From NCBI GenBank assembly GCA_947499305.1, contig CANMNN010000019.1, positions 21,471 through 85,470 on the forward strand: 64,000 bases of DNA, read 5' to 3'. Under the pieces are notes generated by a model. It was given only the letters and a program-made list of their open reading frames with translations, was not told where the DNA came from and searched no databases. The DNA comes from an uncultured Arenicella sp. Its GTDB lineage: Bacteria > Pseudomonadota > Gammaproteobacteria > Arenicellales > Arenicellaceae. Positions 52,625-61,893 of the stretch are shown here, piece after piece. The translations under genes were made by a program, and so were the position numbers. Every line of letters starts with the position of its first letter. Position 1 is the stretch's first letter.

Positions 52625-54556
52625 ATGAAATTATTCACCCGCTATGCGGCGATTCTTGTCGCGAGTAGTTTAGCCTTAATGGCTTCGAATCTTCAGGCCA
52701 AACCAACGATTGAAGATTATGGCAATCAGCCTCAAGTTCAAATGATGGACTTATCCCCAGATGGTTCACGTGTAGCGTATGTACGTGAGCTCAATGGTGA
52801 GAATGTATTATTAGTGATCGACGTAGCGACTAAAAAGCTCATCGGTGGCACTCGATACGAAAAGCTAAAACCTCGTTCAATCAATTTCGTTAACAACGAG
52901 TTGGTTATGTTTGGCGGTTCAGAAACGACCAAGTTTCGAGGCATTGCCAACAAGGTAGAACTGTTTGCCACAATGTCTTATCACATCCCAACGGACAAAA
53001 CGGTAACCATGCTTGCTAAAAACGAGGGCCTCCAACCCGGCAGTGCAGGTAATGCTGGCACCTTTAAAATCGACCCTAAGAAAAACTATGCTTACATGAA
53101 CGCTCGCGAAGGCTTTTTTGGGGGTGCGAAAAACCCAACTAACCTTTACAAAGTTGACTTAGTAAGCGGCAAAGGCAAGCGTTACAAGCGCGGCACACCT
53201 CATACTCAAAACTGGTTCATTGGCGAAGACTATAAAGTTAAGGCACGAGCCGATTACCATACCGCTAAGCAAGAATACCGCCTCTACTCTTACTTAGATG
53301 GCAAACCCAAAATGGTTTTCTCTCAAAAGGCAGAGCGCGCGATTGACGTTGGCGCAAGCGCTTTATCTGAAGATGAGAAATCAGTGTATTTCTTTGATGC
53401 AGATGCGGTGTCTCTGATTAATCTTGAATCAGGCAGCAAAGCACCTGTTGAAGGCTTGCGCGACGATTACGCGGTGTCTGGAATCTTAAAAGAAGATGGC
53501 AAAATCACTGGTATCGCGTACACAGGCTTGCGCCCATTTATCGAATTCATAGACCCAAAGCGCAAAGAGCAGTATGAAATGTTTCGTGCTCAATACCCTG
53601 GCAGCCATGTTAGCTTCGCTGGCGGCTTAGAAGGTCAAGACACATCTTTATATATCGTGTCTGGGTCAGATATGGCTGGCGCCTATATGCTTTACGATGC
53701 GACTGAGAACAAGATTACACAGATTGCTTCATCATATCCAAGGATTACCCCAGAGTTCATTGGTGAAGTTCAAACCATTAATTATAAATCTCGCGACGGC
53801 CTAGACATACCAGCACTTTTAACTTGGCCTGCGTCAGCTAAAACCAAAGAACAACGCAAAAATCTACCGCTTATCGCACTACCTCACGGTGGACCAGAAG
53901 CACATGACAGTTTACGCTTCGATTGGTGGGCTCAATATTTAGCCAATAAAGGCTACTTGGTAATTCAACCAAACTTTCGGGGCTCAACAGGCTTTGGTCG
54001 TGAATTTACCGAGGCTGGCAGCGGCAAATGGGGCAAAGAAATGCAAGACGATGTATCAGACGGCGTTCTGAAGCTGATCAAAGCTGGCTACGCCGACAAA
54101 GATCGAGTTTGCATTATGGGAGCCTCTTACGGTGGCTACGCAGCGATGGCCGGCGGCGCTTTCTCTCCAGAACTTTATAAGTGCATTGTTGCAGTTGCGG
54201 GCGTATCCGACATCCATAAAATGCTTCGCAGAACCAAAAATAACGCTAGTTCTGACGATTGGATTGTACGTCACTGGTCAAAATTAATGGGTGATAACCC
54301 AAATGCTTTAAAAGAAGTGTCTCCGGTTAATTACGCTGAAAACTTCGTTGCACCAATTTTGATTATTCACGGCGTAGACGATACGGTTGTTCCAATCGAT
54401 CAAAGCAAGATCATGCATGCTGCTCTTAAGAAGGCCGGCAAGCCAAGCATATATGTTCCTTTAGAGAAAGAAGACCATTGGCTGTCAAACGGTAAAACCC
54501 GTTTGAGAATGCTCCAAGAGATTGATGGCTTTTTAGATAAGCACAACCCAATCTAA
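52625..54556 (+). CDS. S9 family prolyl-oligopeptidase-like peptidase, exported
   Basis: A 643-residue secreted serine peptidase. A signal peptide (MKLFTRYAAILVASSLALMA, cleaved near LQA) leads to a beta-propeller of about 370 residues (YGNQPQVQMMDLSPDGSRVAYVREL), then an alpha/beta-hydrolase domain with the nucleophile Ser501 in MGASYGGYAAMAGG, the Asp in HGVDDTVVP and the His in EKEDHWL. This layout is typical of acylaminoacyl or dipeptidyl peptidases. The frame runs upstream to 52580, but the ATG at 52625 begins the signal and has GAGAAA before it. It likely releases short peptides for the uptake system further down. Confidence 0.93.
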   Translation: MKLFTRYAAILVASSLALMASNLQAKPTIEDYGNQPQVQMMDLSPDGSRVAYVRELNGENVLLVIDVATKKLIGGTRYEKLKPRSINFVNNELVMFGGSETTKFRGIANKVELFATMSYHIPTDKTVTMLAKNEGLQPGSAGNAGTFKIDPKKNYAYMNAREGFFGGAKNPTNLYKVDLVSGKGKRYKRGTPHTQNWFIGEDYKVKARADYHTAKQEYRLYSYLDGKPKMVFSQKAERAIDVGASALSEDEKSVYFFDADAVSLINLESGSKAPVEGLRDDYAVSGILKEDGKITGIAYTGLRPFIEFIDPKRKEQYEMFRAQYPGSHVSFAGGLEGQDTSLYIVSGSDMAGAYMLYDATENKITQIASSYPRITPEFIGEVQTINYKSRDGLDIPALLTWPASAKTKEQRKNLPLIALPHGGPEAHDSLRFDWWAQYLANKGYLVIQPNFRGSTGFGREFTEAGSGKWGKEMQDDVSDGVLKLIKAGYADKDRVCIMGASYGGYAAMAGGAFSPELYKCIVAVAGVSDIHKMLRRTKNNASSDDWIVRHWSKLMGDNPNALKEVSPVNYAENFVAPILIIHGVDDTVVPIDQSKIMHAALKKAGKPSIYVPLEKEDHWLSNGKTRLRMLQEIDGFLDKHNPI

Positions 54557-54580
54557 GCTAACACCTGCAAGCACAAACCA

Positions 54581-54614
54581 AGCCCTAGTTCAGTTCTTGA
54601 GCTGGGGCTTTTTT
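54581..54614 (+). terminator. Intrinsic terminator after the S9 peptidase gene
   Basis: A 12-base-pair stem AGCCCTAGTTCA / TGAGCTGGGGCT, with two G-T pairs, around a five-base loop, followed by six T. Confidence 0.85.
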
Positions 54615-54728
54615 AGGTCTAGGTCGCGAGCCGCAGACACAGTTGCGCACTAACCGTTCTCTGTTACACTTTCGCAAAAATAGTGCATTTAGCCTTTCGC
54701 GCACTGAGTCTTTCGCATAGGAGTATCC

Positions 54729-55394
54729 ATGAGCAAGCTAGTTATTGATAAAGATAATATTTCGCCGTCCGATGCGCAGGAGATCTTACGCTTAGCGAAT
54801 ATTATTTATTTTCGTCAGCAACCCTACGAAAAAACGCGCTGGATGGGAGCGCCCGCCGCAAAGTGTCCGATGGATATGTGGATGTACCAAGAGCTAATTC
54901 ATGCCATGGGCACCGACTTACTCATTGAAACTGGCACTTTATTTGGAGGTTCTGCGCTGTTCTTCGCACACATGTTCGACATCATCGGTCATGGCAAAGT
55001 ATTAAGCATCGATATCGAGCTGCAAAAAAACCTTCCTCAACACCCAAGGATAGAATACCTTCAAGGGTCTTCGGTAGACGAAAAAATCTTAGTCGAGGTA
55101 GAAAAACAAGCCAAGGCAGCTGAGTCAGTAACGGTTATTTTAGATTCTGACCATACGGCAAGCTACAAGTTCAAAGAGCTCAACGCGTATTCTAAGTTTG
55201 TCAGCAAAGGAAATTACATTATTGCGGAAGACAGCTGCTTTGACTACTACCCTGCTTGGCCAGAGTATGGTCCAGGGCCGACCAAAGCGATTGAAGCGTT
55301 TATAAAGGACAACGCTGATTTTAAAGTTGATCGCAGCCCTGAACTGCATCTAATCACGTTTGCCCCGATGGCGTTTTTAAGGCGAGTGTCTTAA
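54729..55394 (+). CDS. CmcI-like SAM-dependent methyltransferase (cephalosporin hydroxylase family)
   Basis: A 221-residue protein of the CmcI fold. MGTDLLIETGTLFGGSALFFA is the SAM loop, followed by GKVLSIDIEL and the acidic VTVILDSDHTASY, which is the metal-binding region of these methyltransferases, and IAEDSCFDYYPAWPEYGPGP. Members methylate small molecules or sugars. AGGAG precedes the ATG. It converges on the Asp/Asn-hydroxylase-like gene; the possible substrates of the two are unknown. Confidence 0.85.
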   Translation: MSKLVIDKDNISPSDAQEILRLANIIYFRQQPYEKTRWMGAPAAKCPMDMWMYQELIHAMGTDLLIETGTLFGGSALFFAHMFDIIGHGKVLSIDIELQKNLPQHPRIEYLQGSSVDEKILVEVEKQAKAAESVTVILDSDHTASYKFKELNAYSKFVSKGNYIIAEDSCFDYYPAWPEYGPGPTKAIEAFIKDNADFKVDRSPELHLITFAPMAFLRRVS

Positions 55395-55432
55395 GGTTCA
55401 ACTCGCTTAAAAAACTGTTTTCACTAGACAAC

Positions 55433-56224
55433 TCAAGCAAGCGAGTCAACCATTTCAGCGTCCCACAGTGATACTGGGTAAGACTTTGTCGGTATTTTTT
55501 TCGAATTAATAAACATCGCAATTTGTTCAGAACTACTCCCCTGTGCACGCATTGTCTGAATGCCGTTTCTCATGAAGTCGTCGCCAGGATAAGAGCTAAC
55601 CGCTTGCTGTGTTCCTGAGATCTTCGCAACATGCTGCTCTACTCTTTCACCGGGAAGGCAATCAGCCGCATCAATTTGTCCTGCCATTTTTTCGGAATAA
55701 GGAACATCAAGTATCAAATGAACTCGCTCATGCTCACCGTTTACAACACCATGATCGGATTGATTGTCAAAACTCCATGCGTGCCCGACAGCTAGATGCT
55801 GAGAGCGCTCATCGACAATTAGATGCGCCCCTGGATTAGTAATGATTGGAATATGAATTCGATACATATCAAACCACTTTTCAATGACATCTTGATGCGT
55901 CAAGGTAACGCCATTCGGTTTCATTTTAAATATAAACGCGTAGTGGGCCCTACCAAAAGGGCCGTCTTCCCCTATAAGATGCTGGATGTAGGGTAGATCC
56001 TTCAAAATTGGCATATCAAATACTTCTTCACTGAAGAAATCGAGCTCGTTACCTTTATCGCCACCTCTTAATAACAACATGCCTATAGAGCAATGGATAC
56101 TGCCCCAGTAGGTACTCTGCCATACGCTTTGATCAATTGAATTAAATTCTTTTAAGAGCGTTTCTATATCTGGATCGCAATCAAAGCGTAAAAACGAGCG
56201 CTTTTGGTAATTTTGAGGGAGCAT
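55433..56224 (-). CDS. Aspartyl/asparaginyl beta-hydroxylase-like 2OG-Fe(II) oxygenase
   Basis: A 263-residue double-stranded beta-helix oxygenase of the AspH type. The metal and 2-oxoglutarate site reads GVTLTHQDVIEKW (His and Asp) with RIHIPIITNP, then VGHAWSFDN, DHGVVN and the second His and Arg in ERVHLILDVPY. Family members hydroxylate peptidyl Asp/Asn or free small molecules. The C-terminal 60 residues (AGQIDAADCLPGERVEQHVA onwards) are an extension I do not recognise. It starts with ATG at 56224 and faces the long gap before the TonB receptor. Confidence 0.88.
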   Translation of the reverse strand: MLPQNYQKRSFLRFDCDPDIETLLKEFNSIDQSVWQSTYWGSIHCSIGMLLLRGGDKGNELDFFSEEVFDMPILKDLPYIQHLIGEDGPFGRAHYAFIFKMKPNGVTLTHQDVIEKWFDMYRIHIPIITNPGAHLIVDERSQHLAVGHAWSFDNQSDHGVVNGEHERVHLILDVPYSEKMAGQIDAADCLPGERVEQHVAKISGTQQAVSSYPGDDFMRNGIQTMRAQGSSSEQIAMFINSKKIPTKSYPVSLWDAEMVDSLA

Positions 56225-57308
56225 CGGGTGTATTCAGTCTGAGTTCAACGCAAACTTATGGCGAGGAAAGCGCCAAAAACGTTTCTAATGAGCGTTTAAT
56301 GATCATGCGCTATATCTTATACGCGGTCAATATAGTGAAGCACGGGCGCCAAAGCGCTAGAAAGAAACACTGACGCCAATACGCCAAGACAGAAGAGTTA
56401 GCAGGGGCGCACTCAGCTATGCTCAGCTTTTTATAAGTAAAATACTAACGATGAATGCTAAGTCATTAATAGATTTCACCATAGGCCTGAAGTCCATCTA
56501 CAAATCTGGTAAAAACAAAGCTCAGCAGAGCTGGTTCAAACGATTGCCGAACGATCCGAATAAACAATCGCACCACACAATAATAAATGTCTTTTTTATC
56601 AAAAATTCGATAATTTGAGTCGATTATGAGGTGAGTAATTATCCTTAATGAATTGTAATCACCGCAATCATCATGTCTAATAACAGCATATCGTTGCGAA
56701 AGCATGTCCATGTTGTGAATTTTTAACGACATGTTACATATTTTCACTTCGATTTCGGTGCTTAAGCCTCGTAGCTATATCAAACATTCCACAACTTGAT
56801 ACCACTGCAGGCCTACATCGGAAAAATCCACGTGACGAGCAAAAATCTACTGCAACTCTGTTAACAAGAACAAGACTCTTTATTCTTGAAACGATGAAAA
56901 ATCGCAGTGGACGAAGCTCAATTCGAATTTGAAAACAAAAAGTTAATTAGAGAAGAAACAAGCTAAGCTGCAAAACTACTCGTGCCGTCTAGGTAATAGA
57001 CCTTTGGGTCGCGCCTTTGATTGCACCGATAGTTAAATAAGCAGACGCTAGAGTGAGATATGATTCGATCGTCGAGAGCGATCGACGCCCTATTGCAATT
57101 AAATGCGATAAGTTGTGCCTAAATAATACGCGTGCCCCGCTGTTAATGCTGGGAGCCCTTTATTTATTTACACCTGTTTGATAGGCCGTCAAACTCTGCA
57201 CCTTACTATACGGCAGATGCATCTGCCGGCTTGACTCCCATCTGAAGCCCTTCTTTGTTGCCCTGTTCGAATGTATTTAACATTACTAGAAAAGAGAAGG
57301 TTATTATT
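56225..57308. other. Long AT-rich intergenic region upstream of the TonB receptor
   Basis: About 1080 bases without a confident gene. A minus-strand frame of 93 residues (56466-56747) resembles nothing and has no clear ribosome site. An 18-base perfect palindrome lies at 57211-57228. The rest shows nothing. Confidence 0.5.
57211..57228. promoter_or_regulatory. Perfect 18-bp palindrome upstream of the TonB receptor
   Basis: CGGCAGATG followed by CATCTGCCG with no spacer, 80 bases before the receptor's start codon. Its odd symmetry makes an operator for a dimeric repressor (for example LacI or TetR type) more likely than a hairpin. No regulator is encoded beside it. Confidence 0.55.
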
Positions 57309-59903
57309 ATGAAAAGAAAACCGATTTATAATGCTGTAAAAATGGCGTCAGCAATGATGGCTATGAGTGCGGTTAGCTTGAATGCTGCGGCACAATCTGA
57401 CGATGAGTTAGAAGAAGTAATCGTAACGGGTTCTAACATCCCTCGTGCGGTATCTGATGCAGCACAGCCAATTTCGGTTATTGATTCACTAGACATCCAA
57501 TTGTCTGGCTTCACTAACACTGCTGACATTTTACGTAATTCTGCGTACAACAGCTTCGGTAGCTTCCGTGAGCGTTCTGGCACAAGCTTTGGCCAAATCG
57601 CAACATCTGACTTACGCGGTCTAGGTGCACAATACACGGCAGTTCTAATCAATGGTCGTCGCGTTCCTGGTTCACCTTTCACTGGTGCATCAATCGTTGA
57701 CTTAAACACTATTCCAATCTCATCTGTAGAGCGTGTAGAAATTCTTAAAGACGGCGCATCAGCAGTATACGGCGCTGACGCGATTGGCGGTGTAATCAGC
57801 ATCGTACTTAAAGATGACTACGAAGGCTTCGAAGTTGGCGGCGGCATTACTGCCCCTAGCTTTGACGGTGGCGATTCAGAAAACTTCAACGTACTATTCG
57901 GCAAAACTGGCGAGCGTGGCAACATCATCGCTGGTGCAGAATACTTCAACCGTGATGCAGTATTCGACCGTGATCGTCCATACTCTGCAGCACAAGTAAA
58001 CGGCGCTAACTTCAGCGACACTGTTGGTATTTCTGTTGGTGGCAACACTGCCTTTGAAACTGACTTCAGCAACCCTTTCCCACTAGGTAGCTGCGACGAA
58101 AGCATCTATGCAGGTGTTTTCAACAATGCATTCGGCCTTGGCGGCAGCGGTTGTGGCTTTGCTTACGCAAACCGTTCTCTACAAACTGGCAACCTAGAGC
58201 GTAAGAGCGTTTTCGTTAACGGTAACTACGAAATCTCTGACAGCATGACAGCTTATGCTGACGTTCGATTTAACCAAAACGAAACATCAGGTCGTTATGC
58301 GCCTGCGGTTGGTTTCTTCCGTTTCCCAGAGTCGAGCCCATTCAATACGTTTGGACGTGACTTAGACGTATTCCACCGCTTTGTAGCACACGGCGATCGT
58401 GACGACTCTGTAGAACTAGATGAGTTAACTGTCATTGGTGGCCTGAAAGGCGAATTCGAAAACGGTATCGGCTATGACGTTTGGGTTCAAGCTTATGAGT
58501 ATGACGCTCAAGAACTTGGCAACACCTACATCCAAGCATCTGTTCTAGAAGCAGAAGCAGCGGCTGGTCGTTACAATCCGTTTGATCCACTATCGCAAGA
58601 CCCAACTCACCTAGAAGCGGTTGCCCGTTCTGGCATTCAGTTAAGTCGTGACATCAACACTAGCTACAACGCAATCGGCGCGACCTTCAACGGTACGCTA
58701 GGTGAAATGGCTGGCGGTGAAATCGGTTGGGCTGCAGGTGTTGAATACGCTTCAGAAGACTACGAAGACTTGTACGACGCACTTCGTGAAGCTGGTGACG
58801 TAATCGGTTCAGCGGGTAACTCTGCATCTGGCGACCGTGACCGTTCTGCTATTTTTGCTGAAGCACGCCTTCCAGTTCTTGATAACTTAGAAGTTAACTT
58901 TGCAGCTCGTTACGATGACTACGATCTGTTCGGCGGCGCTTTCTCTCCACAAGTTTCAATCAAGTACACGCTAAACGATAATCTAACGCTACGTTCTTCA
59001 ATTGGCGAAGGTTTCAAAGCCCCTGACTTGACTAACTTGTTCTCGCAACCTGCCGAGTCATTCAATGCTTTCACTGACCAATTTCGTTGTGCCGCGCAAG
59101 GCGTATCTGCTGCCGATTGCCCAACGTTCCAAGTACAGAACTTCAGTGGTGGTAACCCGGACCTAGACGCAGAAGAAAGCGAAAACTTCAACATCGGCCT
59201 TATTGCTGATATCGGCGGTTTCTCTGCAAGCTTGGATTACTACAAAGTTGAAATTGAAGATCAGGTTACTCGTTTGAGCCTTGGTGAAGTTAACGCTCTT
59301 GAAGCTCAAGGCGCGCTGCCACCAGGTGTGATCGTAACTCGTGGTGCTTCTGAAAATGGCATCCCTGGTGCGGTTCGTAGCATTGTACGTCCATTCGCTA
59401 ACAGCGCTCTAGTATCTACTGACGGTATCGATTTCAACGCAAACTTCTCGTTCGAGTCATCAATCGGTAACTGGGACATCGGAGCACAATGGGTACATGT
59501 ATTAGGTTATGAGCTACAAAACTCTCCAGATGACCAACTTACCGATATTATCGGTGGTTCAGCTGCAGGTGCTTCAGGCTACTCTCAAAACCGTGTCAAC
59601 ACCAATGTTCGCTTGAACACTGGCGATCTAACAGTGAGCTTGAACTCTCAGTTCATCGATGGCTTTGACAATCCTTCTGAAACTGGCACTTACGACTCAT
59701 GGTTGAGCCATGACGTAACTGTAAACTGGATCAACGCGTTCAACGTTGATGGTCTAGAGTTAACAGCTGGTGTTCAAAACATCACTGAAGAAGAGCCGCA
59801 AATCGACTCAACTGGGTTCTACGACGCGTCAATCGTGTTGAGCACTTACTCAGTATACGGTCGAGTACCATTTGTTAACTTCAAGTACTCTTTCGGTCAG
59901 TAA
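57309..59903 (+). CDS. TonB-dependent outer-membrane receptor
   Basis: An 864-residue receptor with a signal peptide (cleaved about AQS), followed by LEEVIVTGSNIPRAVSD, the TonB box/plug start, plug motifs LRGLGAQYTAVLINGRRVPG and IERVEILKDGASAVYGADAI-type (here VERVEILKDG and AVYGADAIGGVISIV), and a 22-strand barrel with FKAPDLTNLF, the characteristic end SIVLSTYSVYGRVPFVNFKYSFG and terminal aromatic strand. Substrate is unknown, but this subgroup often carries peptides or glycans in marine bacteria. The frame extends to 57255 upstream; the ATG at 57309 begins the signal and has AGAAGG before it. It is followed by a strong terminator. Confidence 0.95.
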   Translation: MKRKPIYNAVKMASAMMAMSAVSLNAAAQSDDELEEVIVTGSNIPRAVSDAAQPISVIDSLDIQLSGFTNTADILRNSAYNSFGSFRERSGTSFGQIATSDLRGLGAQYTAVLINGRRVPGSPFTGASIVDLNTIPISSVERVEILKDGASAVYGADAIGGVISIVLKDDYEGFEVGGGITAPSFDGGDSENFNVLFGKTGERGNIIAGAEYFNRDAVFDRDRPYSAAQVNGANFSDTVGISVGGNTAFETDFSNPFPLGSCDESIYAGVFNNAFGLGGSGCGFAYANRSLQTGNLERKSVFVNGNYEISDSMTAYADVRFNQNETSGRYAPAVGFFRFPESSPFNTFGRDLDVFHRFVAHGDRDDSVELDELTVIGGLKGEFENGIGYDVWVQAYEYDAQELGNTYIQASVLEAEAAAGRYNPFDPLSQDPTHLEAVARSGIQLSRDINTSYNAIGATFNGTLGEMAGGEIGWAAGVEYASEDYEDLYDALREAGDVIGSAGNSASGDRDRSAIFAEARLPVLDNLEVNFAARYDDYDLFGGAFSPQVSIKYTLNDNLTLRSSIGEGFKAPDLTNLFSQPAESFNAFTDQFRCAAQGVSAADCPTFQVQNFSGGNPDLDAEESENFNIGLIADIGGFSASLDYYKVEIEDQVTRLSLGEVNALEAQGALPPGVIVTRGASENGIPGAVRSIVRPFANSALVSTDGIDFNANFSFESSIGNWDIGAQWVHVLGYELQNSPDDQLTDIIGGSAAGASGYSQNRVNTNVRLNTGDLTVSLNSQFIDGFDNPSETGTYDSWLSHDVTVNWINAFNVDGLELTAGVQNITEEEPQIDSTGFYDASIVLSTYSVYGRVPFVNFKYSFGQ

Positions 59904-59930
59904 GAGCCTCTTGAGGTAATAAACCTCATA

Positions 59931-59966
59931 AAATCTGGGTGGCGTGAGTCACCCAGATTTTTTTTT
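59931..59966 (+). terminator. Intrinsic terminator after the TonB receptor
   Basis: An 11-base-pair stem AAATCTGGGTG / CACCCAGATTT around eight bases, followed by nine T. It ends ten bases before the next gene's ATG. Confidence 0.92.
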
Positions 59967-59975
59967 ATAAAAATT

Positions 59976-60626
59976 ATGTCAAAGCCCTCAAATACCAATG
60001 CTGTTTTTGCTACCCCTCTATACAGAGTGTTAACTGGAGCAAATGAAATCAATCAAGCTGTAAAGCCGTTTCTTCTAAACAAAGAAACCGATGACTTTCG
60101 CAATCCTGATAGCCCACAAGCAACCCACAAACATCTTTTCGAAAGTAAGTTCGACTTATTTCATTGGGCAGACCCTGAAATTGAAAGTCTCAAGGCCGTG
60201 CTCTACGAAAACCTTATGAGATATATCATTGACGTTAATGGTATCGACCCAAAAGACGCCGAACGCCTAAGCTTCAAGCACGAGAGCTGGTTTCACATAA
60301 CTCGCAAAGGCGCGTATTTTCAACCGCACACACATCCATTGGCATCTGTCAGCATGGTGTATTGTGTGGACCCTGGCGACCAAGATTTAGAAGACATTGA
60401 ATCAGGAGCGCTGGTCTTTACAGACCCGCGTCATAACGCCTCGATGTTTTTAGACCCAACGAATCGAAACATGGGTCGCACATTTTCTTTTCATCAAGTT
60501 CGACTTAAGCTACAAGCTAATGAACTTGTTATTTTCCCTTCATACCTACAGCACCACGTAGAACCCTATGCAGGTGATTCGCCTCGCATTACCGTGGCAG
60601 CAAACTTTTCTTTTAAATTCAAATGA
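59976..60626 (+). CDS. Putative 2OG-Fe(II) oxygenase (TIGR02466-type)
   Basis: A 216-residue protein of the small 2-oxoglutarate oxygenase-like family typified by 'VFATPLYRV' at the start. The metal region reads YFQPHTHPLASVSMVYCVDPG, with the second His in LVIFPSYLQHHVEP and a final Arg in RITVAANFSF. It starts only ten bases after the receptor terminator and has no visible Shine-Dalgarno, so it is probably made from read-through or from a leaderless transcript. Its stop overlaps the methyltransferase start by four bases. The two may act together on a small molecule or peptide taken up by the receptor; the substrate is unknown. Confidence 0.75.
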   Translation: MSKPSNTNAVFATPLYRVLTGANEINQAVKPFLLNKETDDFRNPDSPQATHKHLFESKFDLFHWADPEIESLKAVLYENLMRYIIDVNGIDPKDAERLSFKHESWFHITRKGAYFQPHTHPLASVSMVYCVDPGDQDLEDIESGALVFTDPRHNASMFLDPTNRNMGRTFSFHQVRLKLQANELVIFPSYLQHHVEPYAGDSPRITVAANFSFKFK

Positions 60627-61597
60627 GCGATCTAGACAAACAAAATGCTCGAGCATGGAGCAACTATTGGAGCGCCGGCTTTGAGTCTACTTTTACGGGT
60701 CACGACGATACTGAGTTTTTCAAAGTACTTGACCAACAATGGTTAGAGTTATTCGCCGCGCGCGCAGAAAATTCGACTATTGTTGATCTCGGCGCTGGTA
60801 ACGGCGCACTAACCGCCAAGATCAGTGAAGCAAACACGCAAGCTCAAAAAGGCTTTACCGTTATTGCCGTTGACTACTCTGATATTGAATCACGTAGCCC
60901 TATCTTTAAAAACGAAGACATCACTGTTCGTTCTCACACGGCGATTGAAGAAACAGGGCTCGAAGATCAGAGCGTTGATTTAGCGGTGAGCCAGTATGGC
61001 TTTGAATACGCCGATCATGAAAAAGCATCGGCCGAGATTGCTCGGATCTTAAAACCAGGCGGCGAATTCAACGCAGTTGTTCACCACCGCCAATCGGAAG
61101 TTTCACAGAGCTGCGCATCAACCCATATGCAAGTGGGGCTTTGTTATCGATCAGAGCTCACAAGCGTGTGCGCGAAATTAATAAAGCGCTTACGCAAGCT
61201 CGATAAATCACATAGAGACCCCCGAGAAGACGAGACGTCTGAAAAACTAAGAGATGAATTAAATACACGTGTTTCAAGAGTACTCGAGTACGCTCAAGAG
61301 TACCCCGATCAAAATCATGTGAATTATTACGTCAATGAGTTAACAAGCCTTTTTGGCGAACAAGCTAAAAAGCTAAATTTCGGCCAAAAACTAGCCATCA
61401 TCGAGAACGTAGAAGAGCAAGAGAAACACCTACAGTTGCGTATGGAGGCAATGCTCAAAGCGAGCCTAGATGCTGAAGGCATCAAAGCCTTGGAAGATCA
61501 GCTCAGAAAAAACGGCTTACTTGTTGAAGAGTCAGAGATACTTACTCACGATTTCAAGACATTTGGCTGGCGCTTAATCGCGAAAAAACCAAATTAG
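60623..61597 (+). CDS. Class I SAM-dependent methyltransferase
   Basis: A 324-residue protein. STIVDLGAGNGALTAKISE is motif I, IAVDYSD motif II, SVDLAVSQYGFEYADHEKAS motif IV-like and IARILKPGGEFNAVVHH motif VI, together a small-molecule methyltransferase (Methyltransf_11/25 type). The C-terminal third is a helical extension with charged residues. It overlaps the previous gene by four bases (translational coupling) and is followed by a strong terminator. Substrate unknown. Confidence 0.88.
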   Translation: MSDLDKQNARAWSNYWSAGFESTFTGHDDTEFFKVLDQQWLELFAARAENSTIVDLGAGNGALTAKISEANTQAQKGFTVIAVDYSDIESRSPIFKNEDITVRSHTAIEETGLEDQSVDLAVSQYGFEYADHEKASAEIARILKPGGEFNAVVHHRQSEVSQSCASTHMQVGLCYRSELTSVCAKLIKRLRKLDKSHRDPREDETSEKLRDELNTRVSRVLEYAQEYPDQNHVNYYVNELTSLFGEQAKKLNFGQKLAIIENVEEQEKHLQLRMEAMLKASLDAEGIKALEDQLRKNGLLVEESEILTHDFKTFGWRLIAKKPN

Positions 61598-61634
61598 TAA
61601 ATAAGGCTAGCTTACAAGTAGAGCTAATTTGCAT

Positions 61635-61668
61635 AAGCCTAAGCGTGCCATCACGCTTAGGCTTTTTT
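61635..61668 (+). terminator. Intrinsic terminator after the methyltransferase gene
   Basis: A 13-base-pair perfect stem AAGCCTAAGCGTG / CACGCTTAGGCTT with a CCAT loop, followed by six T. Confidence 0.92.
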
Positions 61669-61754
61669 ATGTGAATCAAAATAAGGAAAGCACCTTCTAA
61701 TCACTGTATTTTGCGGGAAAACTCGTCGATTTGTGATATTTTTGAGGGGTTGTG

Positions 61755-61792
61755 ATTCGACGTCATTCCATGAACATTTTTAAACGTCGAAT
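61755..61792. promoter_or_regulatory. Inverted repeat upstream of the peptide transporter
   Basis: Nine-base arms ATTCGACGT (61755-61763) and ACGTCGAAT (61784-61792) with a 20-base spacer. Could be a paired operator. Confidence 0.5.
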
Positions 61793-61813
61793 TACGTAAA
61801 TTAATTAAGGTCC

Positions 61814-61839
61814 ACTCATCGAAACAACGCGCGATGAGT
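61814..61839 (+). promoter_or_regulatory. Short hairpin in the leader of the peptide transporter
   Basis: ACTCATCG and CGATGAGT around a ten-base loop, about 55 bases before the ATG. It could be an operator or a leader hairpin; there is no T-run. Confidence 0.45.
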
Positions 61840-61893
61840 CAATAACGTTAAACGTTAAAACAACTAAAAAAAGAACCTCCAAAGGATTTTTCC

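Noticed and set aside
56466..56747. Small minus-strand gene of 93 residues upstream of the TonB receptor
   Set aside because: No clear ribosome site and no family resemblance; it may be real, but the evidence is too weak to list.
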